Assembly: GCF_030409325.1 (NCBI RefSeq)
Contig: NZ_JAUFPR010000001.1
Location: 248,001 to 312,000 of the forward strand
DNA length: 64,000 nt
From: Mucilaginibacter aquaedulcis
GTDB taxonomy: Bacteria; Bacteroidota; Bacteroidia; Sphingobacteriales; Sphingobacteriaceae
Direction of reading: 5' to 3'
Below, piece by piece: positions 25,544-34,003 of the stretch (positions are counted from its first letter, which is position 1; every line of letters starts with the position of its first letter). The notes beneath the pieces were generated by a model. That model was not told the DNA's origin and made no database searches. It worked only from the letters and a program-made list of their open reading frames with translations. A program made the position numbers and the translations under genes.

Positions 25544-27154
25544 TTAAACTAAAACCGGATTTGTTGTATACAGGATCTCCTTTTCGCCAAAAAGTCTTTC
25601 TGCCCTCAAGCCCTTACTTTTGCATTCGTCAAGCAACTGATTGGAGGCCACAATTGGATTTGAATCATCGGTATATTCATAGGCCATGATATATTTTAGC
25701 CAGGGCTCCATACCCATGGCATACACATATACCTCGCTAAAATTAAACCGGTTTACTATGTCGATCCCGCGCTGGTAGTTTGAACCTGCAAGGCGGCGGG
25801 AATGATCTTTATCCCGCGGAACATCTTCAGACAATAAAGGACCGTACAACCAGCTCATGGGTGCACCATCGCATTCCATTCCCAAAAACAGCACATCAAC
25901 GTCACCGGTAATTTCATGTATAAGCCTGTACATGTTGGGTTCAATATTGCAGGAATCAGCAGCGAATAATATTTTCTTGTTGTTTATTTCAACGAGGTGG
26001 GCAAGCTTTGTGCGTATATCCAGATCGCAATGCTCACCCAAAAACGGGATACCGGTAATTTTCAGGCCATCAAGGTTTAAGGTTTCCAGTTCCCTAAGCT
26101 CGATAACATTGTTGAACCCGATGCTTTCTAAAATAAGTCTCAGGCTTGGATCCTGTAACGAGCCGCCTCCTCCACCAGGGATTACGATATTTTTGATACG
26201 GTGCCTGAGCTTCAGTAACGATTCCAGCAGTACATGATCCTGATGATTATGAGTAACCAATACGTAATCAATAATATCAGGCAAATCACCATAGGTATAA
26301 CGCGAAACCTCAGCATCATAACCGTAGCTGATAACCGGATCGGCAAGGATAGACAGGTTTTGTGTTTCAAGCAGCAGGCAGGCGTGACCAAAATACCTTA
26401 ACCTTGCGCCCTCGCCTGTGTATTTGCTGTAAGGCTCCGGCTCTTCTTCTGTAAAAAAAGACCGGAATAAATCTTTCTGATGTACCTCAATTTTAAGTTT
26501 ATGGCATATCTCTTCAAATGTTTTTGGTTGTCTGTTCATGCTAAAAAACTCATCAAGCGCTTTACTTTTAAAAGGCAGGTTGATGCTTATCTTGTCCGCA
26601 TCCTCAAGTACCGGCGTGCTTAAAACAAACGGGCGATGATCATCATCAATCAACGACAGGGAAATTGACTGAAAGGCATCGTTATAATACTTGCTATGGT
26701 AAAGCAGCGGCTCAATAAACCGGAAACCCGGCGCGTTCGACAGATCGTAAAAAAGTTCAACGTAACCGCGCAATACCTCCGGTACCTTTTCATATAATGC
26801 TTCTATGGAATACCCTTTGGCTTCCTGTTTCAGCATTTTGGTTAACTCTTTTATAGCCTGTGATAAAGCAACCATATAGCCCTGCTCTTCCAAAGTTGAT
26901 TTTAATAAGGCCTTTACCTCATCAACGCGCTTACCGCCGTAATCCATAAAAGGGCCGCCTGTCATTTTGGGATCTTTACAAGCTGCAGCATGTATAGCGG
27001 GAGCCTGTATGTACGATTGCATAATTTTAACGTGCCGACTCTCAATATTCATGGCCGCTGTGGCCGGCGATATTAAGTAAGCCCAGGCATACCAGCCCTG
27101 AAATAATGGTTGAGCAATAACATTTGACCGGAGATATAATTTCTGAGATTCCAT
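25544..27154 (-). CDS. CmlA-like diiron beta-hydroxylase (metallo-beta-lactamase fold)
   Basis: About 536 residues from the ATG at 27154; the frame extends upstream to 27292, but that part has no family character. The N-terminal block LRSNVIAQPLFQGWYAWAYL and LISPATAAMN resembles the CmlA arm domain that binds the carrier protein. The C-terminal metallo-beta-lactamase domain has the metal motif THNHQDH at about residue 303, with later acidic and His ligands near AADSCN and LGMECDG. CmlA from the chloramphenicol pathway has nearly the same length and hydroxylates the beta carbon of a carrier-bound aminoacyl group using O2. Here it would hydroxylate one T-domain-bound residue. Which residue is not shown by the sequence. 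Confidence 0.85.
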   Translation of the reverse strand: MESQKLYLRSNVIAQPLFQGWYAWAYLISPATAAMNIESRHVKIMQSYIQAPAIHAAACKDPKMTGGPFMDYGGKRVDEVKALLKSTLEEQGYMVALSQAIKELTKMLKQEAKGYSIEALYEKVPEVLRGYVELFYDLSNAPGFRFIEPLLYHSKYYNDAFQSISLSLIDDDHRPFVLSTPVLEDADKISINLPFKSKALDEFFSMNRQPKTFEEICHKLKIEVHQKDLFRSFFTEEEPEPYSKYTGEGARLRYFGHACLLLETQNLSILADPVISYGYDAEVSRYTYGDLPDIIDYVLVTHNHQDHVLLESLLKLRHRIKNIVIPGGGGGSLQDPSLRLILESIGFNNVIELRELETLNLDGLKITGIPFLGEHCDLDIRTKLAHLVEINNKKILFAADSCNIEPNMYRLIHEITGDVDVLFLGMECDGAPMSWLYGPLLSEDVPRDKDHSRRLAGSNYQRGIDIVNRFNFSEVYVYAMGMEPWLKYIMAYEYTDDSNPIVASNQLLDECKSKGLRAERLFGEKEILYTTNPVLV

Positions 27155-27257
27155 TTTTTTAGATGTATAACCCTGGCAGAAAATTTTCGCGATTTCCTGC
27201 CAGGGATTAAGGTGATGTATATTATACTGAAACTTGTATTGTAAAAAACTTTGTTGC

Positions 27258-28526
27258 TTATGGCAAGCCACCGTAATTTGGCGGCACACCAAGCAGTGTA
27301 TTAATGATTTCGGTACACATCACCAGTGGCGCGTCTGAGTTAATGTTGGCATTAATGAAAACCGTAATATCATGCCCGTCAACTATTGCCCCTACAGATG
27401 CATAACCTGGAGTTAAACCACCATGGGTGTATATTTTGAGTGGCTTTGAATCACCTGGCAGCGGCGGCCGATGCGTGATAACCATGGCATACCCGTACCC
27501 TGTTGGCGGGCAGCCTTTTTTTGTCGGGTAATAATTGGTGAGTACATTATCATAAGAGTACTCAGTAAACATTTGCTTGGTGTATTTTTCTGGCAGGATG
27601 GTACTGTTTTTCAGCGCGATTGCCCACTTGGTAAAGTCGGCTCCAGTCATATAAATAGCTCCTGATGAAAAAGCTATATCGCTCATATTTATCCAGGCAC
27701 CGCGTTGATATTTTGAAGCTATTGGCAGGCCCAACGAATCGTACTTAGAGGTGATAGGCTGATAACCATCGCCCAGGTTTTTAACGGTATCGCCACCATT
27801 TGGATAGGCACTTTCCAGTAAAAAACCACTATCATTCATTTTAAGCGGTTTAAATATCTTTTCGCTCAAAACTTCGTGGTATTTTTTGCCATATAGCTTT
27901 TCTACAACGGCGCCAAGGATATAATAGTTTCCGTCGCTATAATCAAATGCGGTTCCGGGTGCCGGGGCAATTGGATATGCGCATTGATCCATGATAAACT
28001 CTTCGTGAGTGTATATCTTACGGCCTACCCCGGTTATAAAGTTTGGAAAGTTATCATAGGATGGTATTCCCGACCTCATGGCCAGCAATTGATGAATGGT
28101 AACATTTCCAAGGCCCGAAGCGGCTTTAGCTGTATATGGCAGATATTTTTTCAGCGCGCTATCCAGAACAATTTTCCCTTCAGACTCGGCCATTAATATC
28201 AAAGCCGCGCAAAATTGCTTGCTGATTGAACCTATTTCAAATTTGGTATAGGTTTCGTTCTTAACACCCAATTCTTTACTGGCCATGCCCCAGGCTTTGT
28301 TGTAGGTCATTACATTTTTTTCGGAAATGCTTACAATTCCGGTAAAACAACCCTGAGCTTCAAAATGCCTGATGATCGAATCGATCTTGGCGTATTTACT
28401 TAGTGCCGATGCCCCTTTTGTTGCTTTGTGACTTTGCGCCTGCGAAAATACCGGCACAAGCATCATACACATTAAAACGAGCGTAAGCCGCTTTAATGGT
28501 AATGGTTTGTTTAATTTAATTTTCAT
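27258..28526 (-). CDS. Secreted serine hydrolase, class C beta-lactamase/PBP4-like family
   Basis: 422 residues with a signal peptide (LTLVLMCMMLVPVFSQAQ). Family motifs: SISK with Ser100 and Lys103, YSDGNY (the Tyr motif, with Asp in place of the usual Asn), and HGGLTPGY as the third box. Members hydrolyse D-amino-acid peptides, esters or beta-lactams. It lies 83 bp after the terminal NRPS gene and before the hydroxylase gene, within the operon. Possible roles are trimming or activating the exported peptide, or self-protection. It lacks the C-terminal membrane helices seen in prodrug peptidases such as ClbP, so that comparison is limited. Confidence 0.85.
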   Translation of the reverse strand: MKIKLNKPLPLKRLTLVLMCMMLVPVFSQAQSHKATKGASALSKYAKIDSIIRHFEAQGCFTGIVSISEKNVMTYNKAWGMASKELGVKNETYTKFEIGSISKQFCAALILMAESEGKIVLDSALKKYLPYTAKAASGLGNVTIHQLLAMRSGIPSYDNFPNFITGVGRKIYTHEEFIMDQCAYPIAPAPGTAFDYSDGNYYILGAVVEKLYGKKYHEVLSEKIFKPLKMNDSGFLLESAYPNGGDTVKNLGDGYQPITSKYDSLGLPIASKYQRGAWINMSDIAFSSGAIYMTGADFTKWAIALKNSTILPEKYTKQMFTEYSYDNVLTNYYPTKKGCPPTGYGYAMVITHRPPLPGDSKPLKIYTHGGLTPGYASVGAIVDGHDITVFINANINSDAPLVMCTEIINTLLGVPPNYGGLP

Positions 28527-28609
28527 GATTTAAAGGTTTAGGATTTGTGATTAATTGAATTTTAAGGTTAATAATTACCTGCCTGTTTACAGTTTGATAT
28601 ATTCATAGT

Positions 28610-31600
28610 TTAGGGATTGGATAGTTGCTTATATTTGATGATGCTTATCATTTGGGTTACAAGTTCTTTAACATGCGGGAGTTTGAGCATGGAAAAGTGA
28701 TTACCCCCGGCATGGAGAACTTGAACCTGGCTTGCAAAATTTTCCCATCCGGCTGTGGTTGGGGCCTGATCATTATTTTCTGATGCGATAAACAGATGGA
28801 TCGGAGCAGTTATCTTTTGCATCGGCGGAACATATCTTGTACCAAGCGTAGCTTTTAATATTTCTGCTAAATTGATAGCCTTATCAAAGGTTTTACTTTC
28901 TTCGAGTATGTTCGCATTTTCCAGAATTGCCTTTACGTATTCCAATTGTTGCTCATCCGAAAACTGTTTCAAAACATCCTTCCTGATATCTGCAGGTATT
29001 CCGTTCAGGTTGGCAAATTCAAGCAGCCAGTCGGCATTGCTCCAATCATGTTCTATGACCGCTGTTTCGGCTGATGGAGAAGCACAATCCATTATCGCTA
29101 AAAGATTCACTTTTTCGCCTGCTAATTCCAATTGCCGCGCCATTTCATAGGCCACCAAACCGCCAAAAGAATGCCCTCCTAAATAATAAGGCCCCTTGAC
29201 CTGTATCTTTCTGATTGCATCAAGATTTTGTCTGGCAATCACCTCTACGCCGCTTAAATCCTTAACAATAGGTGGTTTATTAACCTGAAGCGCATAAAAG
29301 CTATTTTCATTTTGGAACGCCCTGCCCATATCACTTAGCTGAAGCGCACTGCCGCCCGCGCCGGGAATAAAAAACAATGACACGCCTTTATCGCTCTCAT
29401 TTAATTTTATTACTATTTCATTGGTGTCGTTCTTATTTTTTTCTGTTAAGAATTTTGCCTGCGAAGCTATATCCGGATTTTTAAAAAGGTCTACCAGTGT
29501 CATTTCACTATTAAAAGTAGCATTGATCCGGTTTATAAGCTGCACAGCGAGCAGGGAATGGCCGCCTACATCGAAGAAATTATCACGTGTCCCAATTGAG
29601 CTGATGCTCAATAATGATTGCCAAACTGATAATAATTGCAGTTCATACGGGGTAGCTGGCGCTATATAATTTGCGGCCCCCTTTAATAATACATTGCCCG
29701 ACTTTTTTGTGAGCAGTATTCTGTCAACTTTTCCATTCGGAGTAACGGGAAATGTATCTATTACCTCAAACAGGGCCGGCACCATATAATCAGGAAGACG
29801 GCTGGCAAGAAACTCTTTTAATGCAGGCACCAGTTTCTGTAAAAACTTACCTTTTGCCGGGTGATTGGTATAGCTGCTTAATGCCTCCGGTTCAGTAATG
29901 CCCTCGTCATACGAATAAAATTCAGGGACACCATCTCCAGCCAGAGTGAACCGGACATCAAAGCATGACCTATCCATATCCGAACATAGAACTTCAATTT
30001 GGTAGTGGCTGATGGATTCTAATTCAAAGAAATCCGCCGGATCAAAGGAAACCACATTTTCAAATTCCTCCCCATCAAATGCATCTCCCGCAGCATGCAA
30101 CGCTTCGATGATCATGGCATCCTTTGAAACTCGGCTATTCCTAACGCCTTTCAATAATGCGGAAGATTGCCTTTCATTAAGCTCAGCAAGTACTTGTAGT
30201 GGTGTAGGCTTATCAACACTCCAATCGATATAAACCAAAGTTTCGGTGTTCGAAGCGCCCTCTTTTTCAAACACCACATCGTACCTGAACCGGTTCAGCT
30301 CATTACTGTGCCTGCTTTTTTTCCATAATGTTTTTACTCCGCTTATTGCCGGAAGAATAGTTGGGATTGATTTGAAAAATTGGGGAGCTACCAATAGTTC
30401 TTCCTCGTGCTGAATATTTTGATCAATAAGTTGAATTAGTCGCCGGGCATCGGCTTCATCACTATTTTTAAATAAAGCTATGGAAGTCTGGAAAACATCG
30501 TTCAATGATTGGTTCCGTACATCACCTATAAAGAAATGCCCGCCCGGATTTAGCATCTTCAACCCGTTGGTGAGTACCTTTAACAAATATTCCTGATCGG
30601 GAAAGTATTGAGTTACAGAGTTGAGAATGATCATATCAAACCGCCGATCGGTGATATCAGCTACGGCCGTCGCGTCGCATTGCCTCACATCTACATTATC
30701 CATCCCTTTTTGCTTCAAAACAGGCTGAAGCACCTCAATGGCATTGGCCGAAAAATCTGTACCGAGGTAATATTCGCATTCTGGTGCTATGCGAAACAGC
30801 AACAAACCCGATCCGCACCCTATCTCCAGCACATTTTTAGGCCGATAAGCCATTATTCGTTCAACGGTGTTATCAACCCATTGCTTCATTTCGGCTTCGG
30901 GGATTGGCTGACCAGTATAGCTGCTGTTCCACCCAGAAATGTTAAATGTAGCATCTTTAGGTTTAGGCAAATCATGACTGTAGGATTCATCAAAGATTTC
31001 CTGCCAATGCGTAACGTGTTCCTGCAATATCTCCTGCCCTGTCTGTGCACTCAGGTTGTTTTCCCAGTTTGTTTCGGGGCATACATAACTAAAAAGCTGT
31101 TTATTACTTGTTGCATCTTCGTTTATAACCACAACCGCATCCTTTACAAGCGGATGAGCACGAAGTACCGATTCGATTTCTCCCGGCTCTATCCTAAATC
31201 CCCGGATCTTAACCTGGTCATCCATCCGGCCTAAAAACTCGACCTGCCCATCGGCCAAAAACCGTGCACGGTCGCCCGAACGATACAGCCTTACAACCGG
31301 GCCGTTATCAATACTTAGCAAGATAAATTTATCCTTATTTAGTTGAGGGCGATTGTGATAACCTAACGCCAGGCCACGGCCACCAATGTAAAGCTCACCC
31401 GGCACACCAATCGGACTAATGTTAAAATTACTATCCAGCACATAAACCAAAATATTATCCATTGGCCGCCCAATGGTGATCCGGTCTATATCGGGCCTGC
31501 AAACGGCAATGGAGGTACAAACTGTAGATTCTGTTGGGCCGTATGCATTGTAAAAATTTCGGCCGCTGGCCCATTTCTTTACAAGATCAAGCGTGCAGGC

Positions 31601-33994
31601 TTCACCGGCCACAATAAGGTTAGTTAATTGCGGAAGCGGTTCATGGGGCAACAATGCCAAAAAGCTGGGCGACAGTGTAACATGAGAAATACCCTCGGCT
31701 GTTAAAAACTCGTTGAACTCCGGTAATGGTACCAGGTTTTCCTTTGGCGTCATAACAAGGCGTGCGCCGCATCCCAGCGCCATAAAATACTCACTTACAG
31801 AGGCGTCAAACCCGGGGGAAGCAAATTGCAACACCCTGCTTTCGGCAGTTACTTGAAATGTACGTATCTGCTGCTGCACCATGTTCAACAGACCCTCATG
31901 TTTTAAAATTACCCCTTTGGGTTTACCGGTTGACCCGGAGGTGTAGATCATATATGCATGATCAGCAGGTTGAATAATGAGGTCGGTTTTATCAGAATTG
32001 CCGCCATCACAGGTATCAATAGTGATAACTTTAAACGTTCCATCTGAAAGTACCGTTGCGCACCTTGAGTGTGTCAGTATAATATTGGTTTCCGAATCCT
32101 CAATTATAAATTTTAGTCGTTCTTGGGGATAGTCAGGGTCGAGAGGTAAATAACAACCTCCTGCTTTAAGCACAGCCAATAATCCAATAATCTGACTGGC
32201 CGATCTGCCAGCCATTACCCCTACCTTACCGCTTTTGAGTAATCCTTTTTCGGTTAAAAAATTAGCCAGTTGATTTGCCTTGTTATTAAGCTCGTTATAG
32301 TTAATTTCCTCCTGCTGATAGCGTATGGCTATGGAATGGGGATTTTGCTTTACGTTCTGCTCAAAAACATCTAAGATTGTTTTATTATCCTTTACATCAT
32401 CCAAAACTCCGCTGAATTTTTCCATGATCAGTTGTTTTTCGGAGGCATCAAGTATATTAATTTCACTTACCTTACTATGAGGCGATTCAACCACCCCGCT
32501 TAACAATACCCGGAATTGGGCAATAAACCGCTGAATGGTGGCCTTATCAAAAATATCAGTATTGTACTCCACCACCCCTGCAATGCCATTGGCCGATTCC
32601 CCAGCAAAAAAGGTGATGTCATATTTTGATGTACCGCTATGTGTATTCAGATCGCTGATCTCCAGTCCAGGTAAAGTAAGTTCATCATTCCCGGTGTTTT
32701 GTAATGCAAATGCAACCTGGAATAATGGGCTGTGACTAAGTGTGCGTTCAGGATTTATTTCTTCAACCAGTTTTTCAAATGGAAGATCCTGGTGGTCAAA
32801 TGCATCAAGCGACAACTGCCGAACCTGGGCTAATAATTCAGCAAAGGTGATCTGCGGAGCAAACTTTATCCTAAACACCAGCGAGTTGACAAAAAATCCA
32901 ATAAGATTTTCAATCTCTTTCCGGTTCCTGTTAGCTATCACACTTCCGATAACAATATCATCCTGCCCGCACCAGCGTGATAGCAAAACAGCATACACGC
33001 TGAGCAATGCCATAAAAGGTGTAACATTTTGCTCGGCACACAACTGTTTTAGGCCATTTGATAACTCTGGGCTAAAGGTATACTTTTCTAATGCCCCGTT
33101 AAATGACTGCACGGCTGGTCGTGCCCTGTCTGTGGGTAATGAGATAAGGGCGGGTATACCTTCAAGCTGTTGTTTCCAATAAGCTAAAAGCCTGTCCAGC
33201 GTTTTACCAGCAAGCCATTTTTTTTGCCAAATGGCAAAATCGGCATATTGAATAGGCAGATCAGGTAAATTATTGTTTGAGTCATTGGTAAACGTCGTAT
33301 AACCAGTTATAAGCTCTTTAATAAAAATATCTATTGACCAACCATCTGATATAATATGATGAAGTGTGACCAGAAACGAGTAATGGTCATTCCCCAAACG
33401 GATCAATCCGTAGCGTAATAGCTGATCGGTTGACAAATTAAACGGCAACCTTGCTTCCTCATCAATCATTTTTTGAAGCGCTGTTGTCTTTTCGTCACCA
33501 GAAAGATGTTCAAGACTTACAATATTTTTATCAAGTGTTAAAGCTGGTTTAATAAGCTGGTAAACCTGTTCGCCTGTTTCATGGAACGATGTCCGCAGCA
33601 CCTCATGCCTTTTAACAATCAGGTTAAGACTTTTAATAAGTTGCTCCTCATCTAAATCACCTTTAAACATTATTGCCGCAGGCATATTGTAGGTAATGGC
33701 ATTTTCACCCTCCAACTGATTAAGATACCAAAGGCGTTTTTGAGAAAATGAAAGCGGAACGTTTATGTCTGTCCGTTCTGCCGCAGTAATGTCATGTATT
33801 ATTTTTTCTGCCGATGATTGTTTCGTACTCTTAATGATCTCCAATATCTGGTCTTTAGCCTCACTTATCTCGGTGCGGATCTCAAGTGATAATGTTCCTT
33901 TGGGGGCCGAAAGTTTTAACAACCCGGCGTCTTCCCAAAGTTTTATACCACGTTTTTCTAAATCGATAATTAAATCTGCTGCTTTGTTCATCAT
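28610..33994 (-). CDS. NRPS, termination module: TubC dock-C-A-nMT-T-TE
   Basis: 1794 residues. Order: TubC-type docking domain (1-60), LCL-type condensation domain (75-530; HHIISDGW), adenylation domain (from 540; YTSGSTGKPKG, NAYGPTESTVC), an N-methyltransferase (about 990-1260; VLEIGCGSGLL) inserted between A8 (RGFRIEPGEIE) and A10 (TPNGKVDR), carrier domain (GGHSLL, Ser near 1475), and thioesterase (1510-1790; GHSFGG). The specificity residues read by eye against GrsA are D-A-S-T-I-A-A-V-C, an aromatic Phe/Tyr type that I recall from N-methyl-aromatic cyanobacterial modules. The LCL condensation domain agrees with an upstream Gly. This module adds an N-methyl aromatic residue, and the TE then releases or cyclises the chain. 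Confidence 0.93.
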   Translation of the reverse strand: MMNKAADLIIDLEKRGIKLWEDAGLLKLSAPKGTLSLEIRTEISEAKDQILEIIKSTKQSSAEKIIHDITAAERTDINVPLSFSQKRLWYLNQLEGENAITYNMPAAIMFKGDLDEEQLIKSLNLIVKRHEVLRTSFHETGEQVYQLIKPALTLDKNIVSLEHLSGDEKTTALQKMIDEEARLPFNLSTDQLLRYGLIRLGNDHYSFLVTLHHIISDGWSIDIFIKELITGYTTFTNDSNNNLPDLPIQYADFAIWQKKWLAGKTLDRLLAYWKQQLEGIPALISLPTDRARPAVQSFNGALEKYTFSPELSNGLKQLCAEQNVTPFMALLSVYAVLLSRWCGQDDIVIGSVIANRNRKEIENLIGFFVNSLVFRIKFAPQITFAELLAQVRQLSLDAFDHQDLPFEKLVEEINPERTLSHSPLFQVAFALQNTGNDELTLPGLEISDLNTHSGTSKYDITFFAGESANGIAGVVEYNTDIFDKATIQRFIAQFRVLLSGVVESPHSKVSEINILDASEKQLIMEKFSGVLDDVKDNKTILDVFEQNVKQNPHSIAIRYQQEEINYNELNNKANQLANFLTEKGLLKSGKVGVMAGRSASQIIGLLAVLKAGGCYLPLDPDYPQERLKFIIEDSETNIILTHSRCATVLSDGTFKVITIDTCDGGNSDKTDLIIQPADHAYMIYTSGSTGKPKGVILKHEGLLNMVQQQIRTFQVTAESRVLQFASPGFDASVSEYFMALGCGARLVMTPKENLVPLPEFNEFLTAEGISHVTLSPSFLALLPHEPLPQLTNLIVAGEACTLDLVKKWASGRNFYNAYGPTESTVCTSIAVCRPDIDRITIGRPMDNILVYVLDSNFNISPIGVPGELYIGGRGLALGYHNRPQLNKDKFILLSIDNGPVVRLYRSGDRARFLADGQVEFLGRMDDQVKIRGFRIEPGEIESVLRAHPLVKDAVVVINEDATSNKQLFSYVCPETNWENNLSAQTGQEILQEHVTHWQEIFDESYSHDLPKPKDATFNISGWNSSYTGQPIPEAEMKQWVDNTVERIMAYRPKNVLEIGCGSGLLLFRIAPECEYYLGTDFSANAIEVLQPVLKQKGMDNVDVRQCDATAVADITDRRFDMIILNSVTQYFPDQEYLLKVLTNGLKMLNPGGHFFIGDVRNQSLNDVFQTSIALFKNSDEADARRLIQLIDQNIQHEEELLVAPQFFKSIPTILPAISGVKTLWKKSRHSNELNRFRYDVVFEKEGASNTETLVYIDWSVDKPTPLQVLAELNERQSSALLKGVRNSRVSKDAMIIEALHAAGDAFDGEEFENVVSFDPADFFELESISHYQIEVLCSDMDRSCFDVRFTLAGDGVPEFYSYDEGITEPEALSSYTNHPAKGKFLQKLVPALKEFLASRLPDYMVPALFEVIDTFPVTPNGKVDRILLTKKSGNVLLKGAANYIAPATPYELQLLSVWQSLLSISSIGTRDNFFDVGGHSLLAVQLINRINATFNSEMTLVDLFKNPDIASQAKFLTEKNKNDTNEIVIKLNESDKGVSLFFIPGAGGSALQLSDMGRAFQNENSFYALQVNKPPIVKDLSGVEVIARQNLDAIRKIQVKGPYYLGGHSFGGLVAYEMARQLELAGEKVNLLAIMDCASPSAETAVIEHDWSNADWLLEFANLNGIPADIRKDVLKQFSDEQQLEYVKAILENANILEESKTFDKAINLAEILKATLGTRYVPPMQKITAPIHLFIASENNDQAPTTAGWENFASQVQVLHAGGNHFSMLKLPHVKELVTQMISIIKYKQLSNP

Positions 33995-34003
33995 TAATAA
34001 TTC

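Noticed and set aside
25544..27154. Ordinary metallo-beta-lactamase hydrolase
   Set aside because: The long N-terminal arm (LRSNVIAQPLFQGWYAWAYL) and total length fit the CmlA diiron hydroxylases better than a simple hydrolase.
27155..27292. 46-residue N-terminal extension of the CmlA-like protein
   Set aside because: The extension lacks family similarity, and the length from 27154 (536 residues) fits CmlA.
30608..31234. Plus-strand open frame of 208 codons within the terminal NRPS gene
   Set aside because: It lies opposite the methyltransferase and A8 motifs, which are clearly coded on the minus strand; its translation has no domain features.
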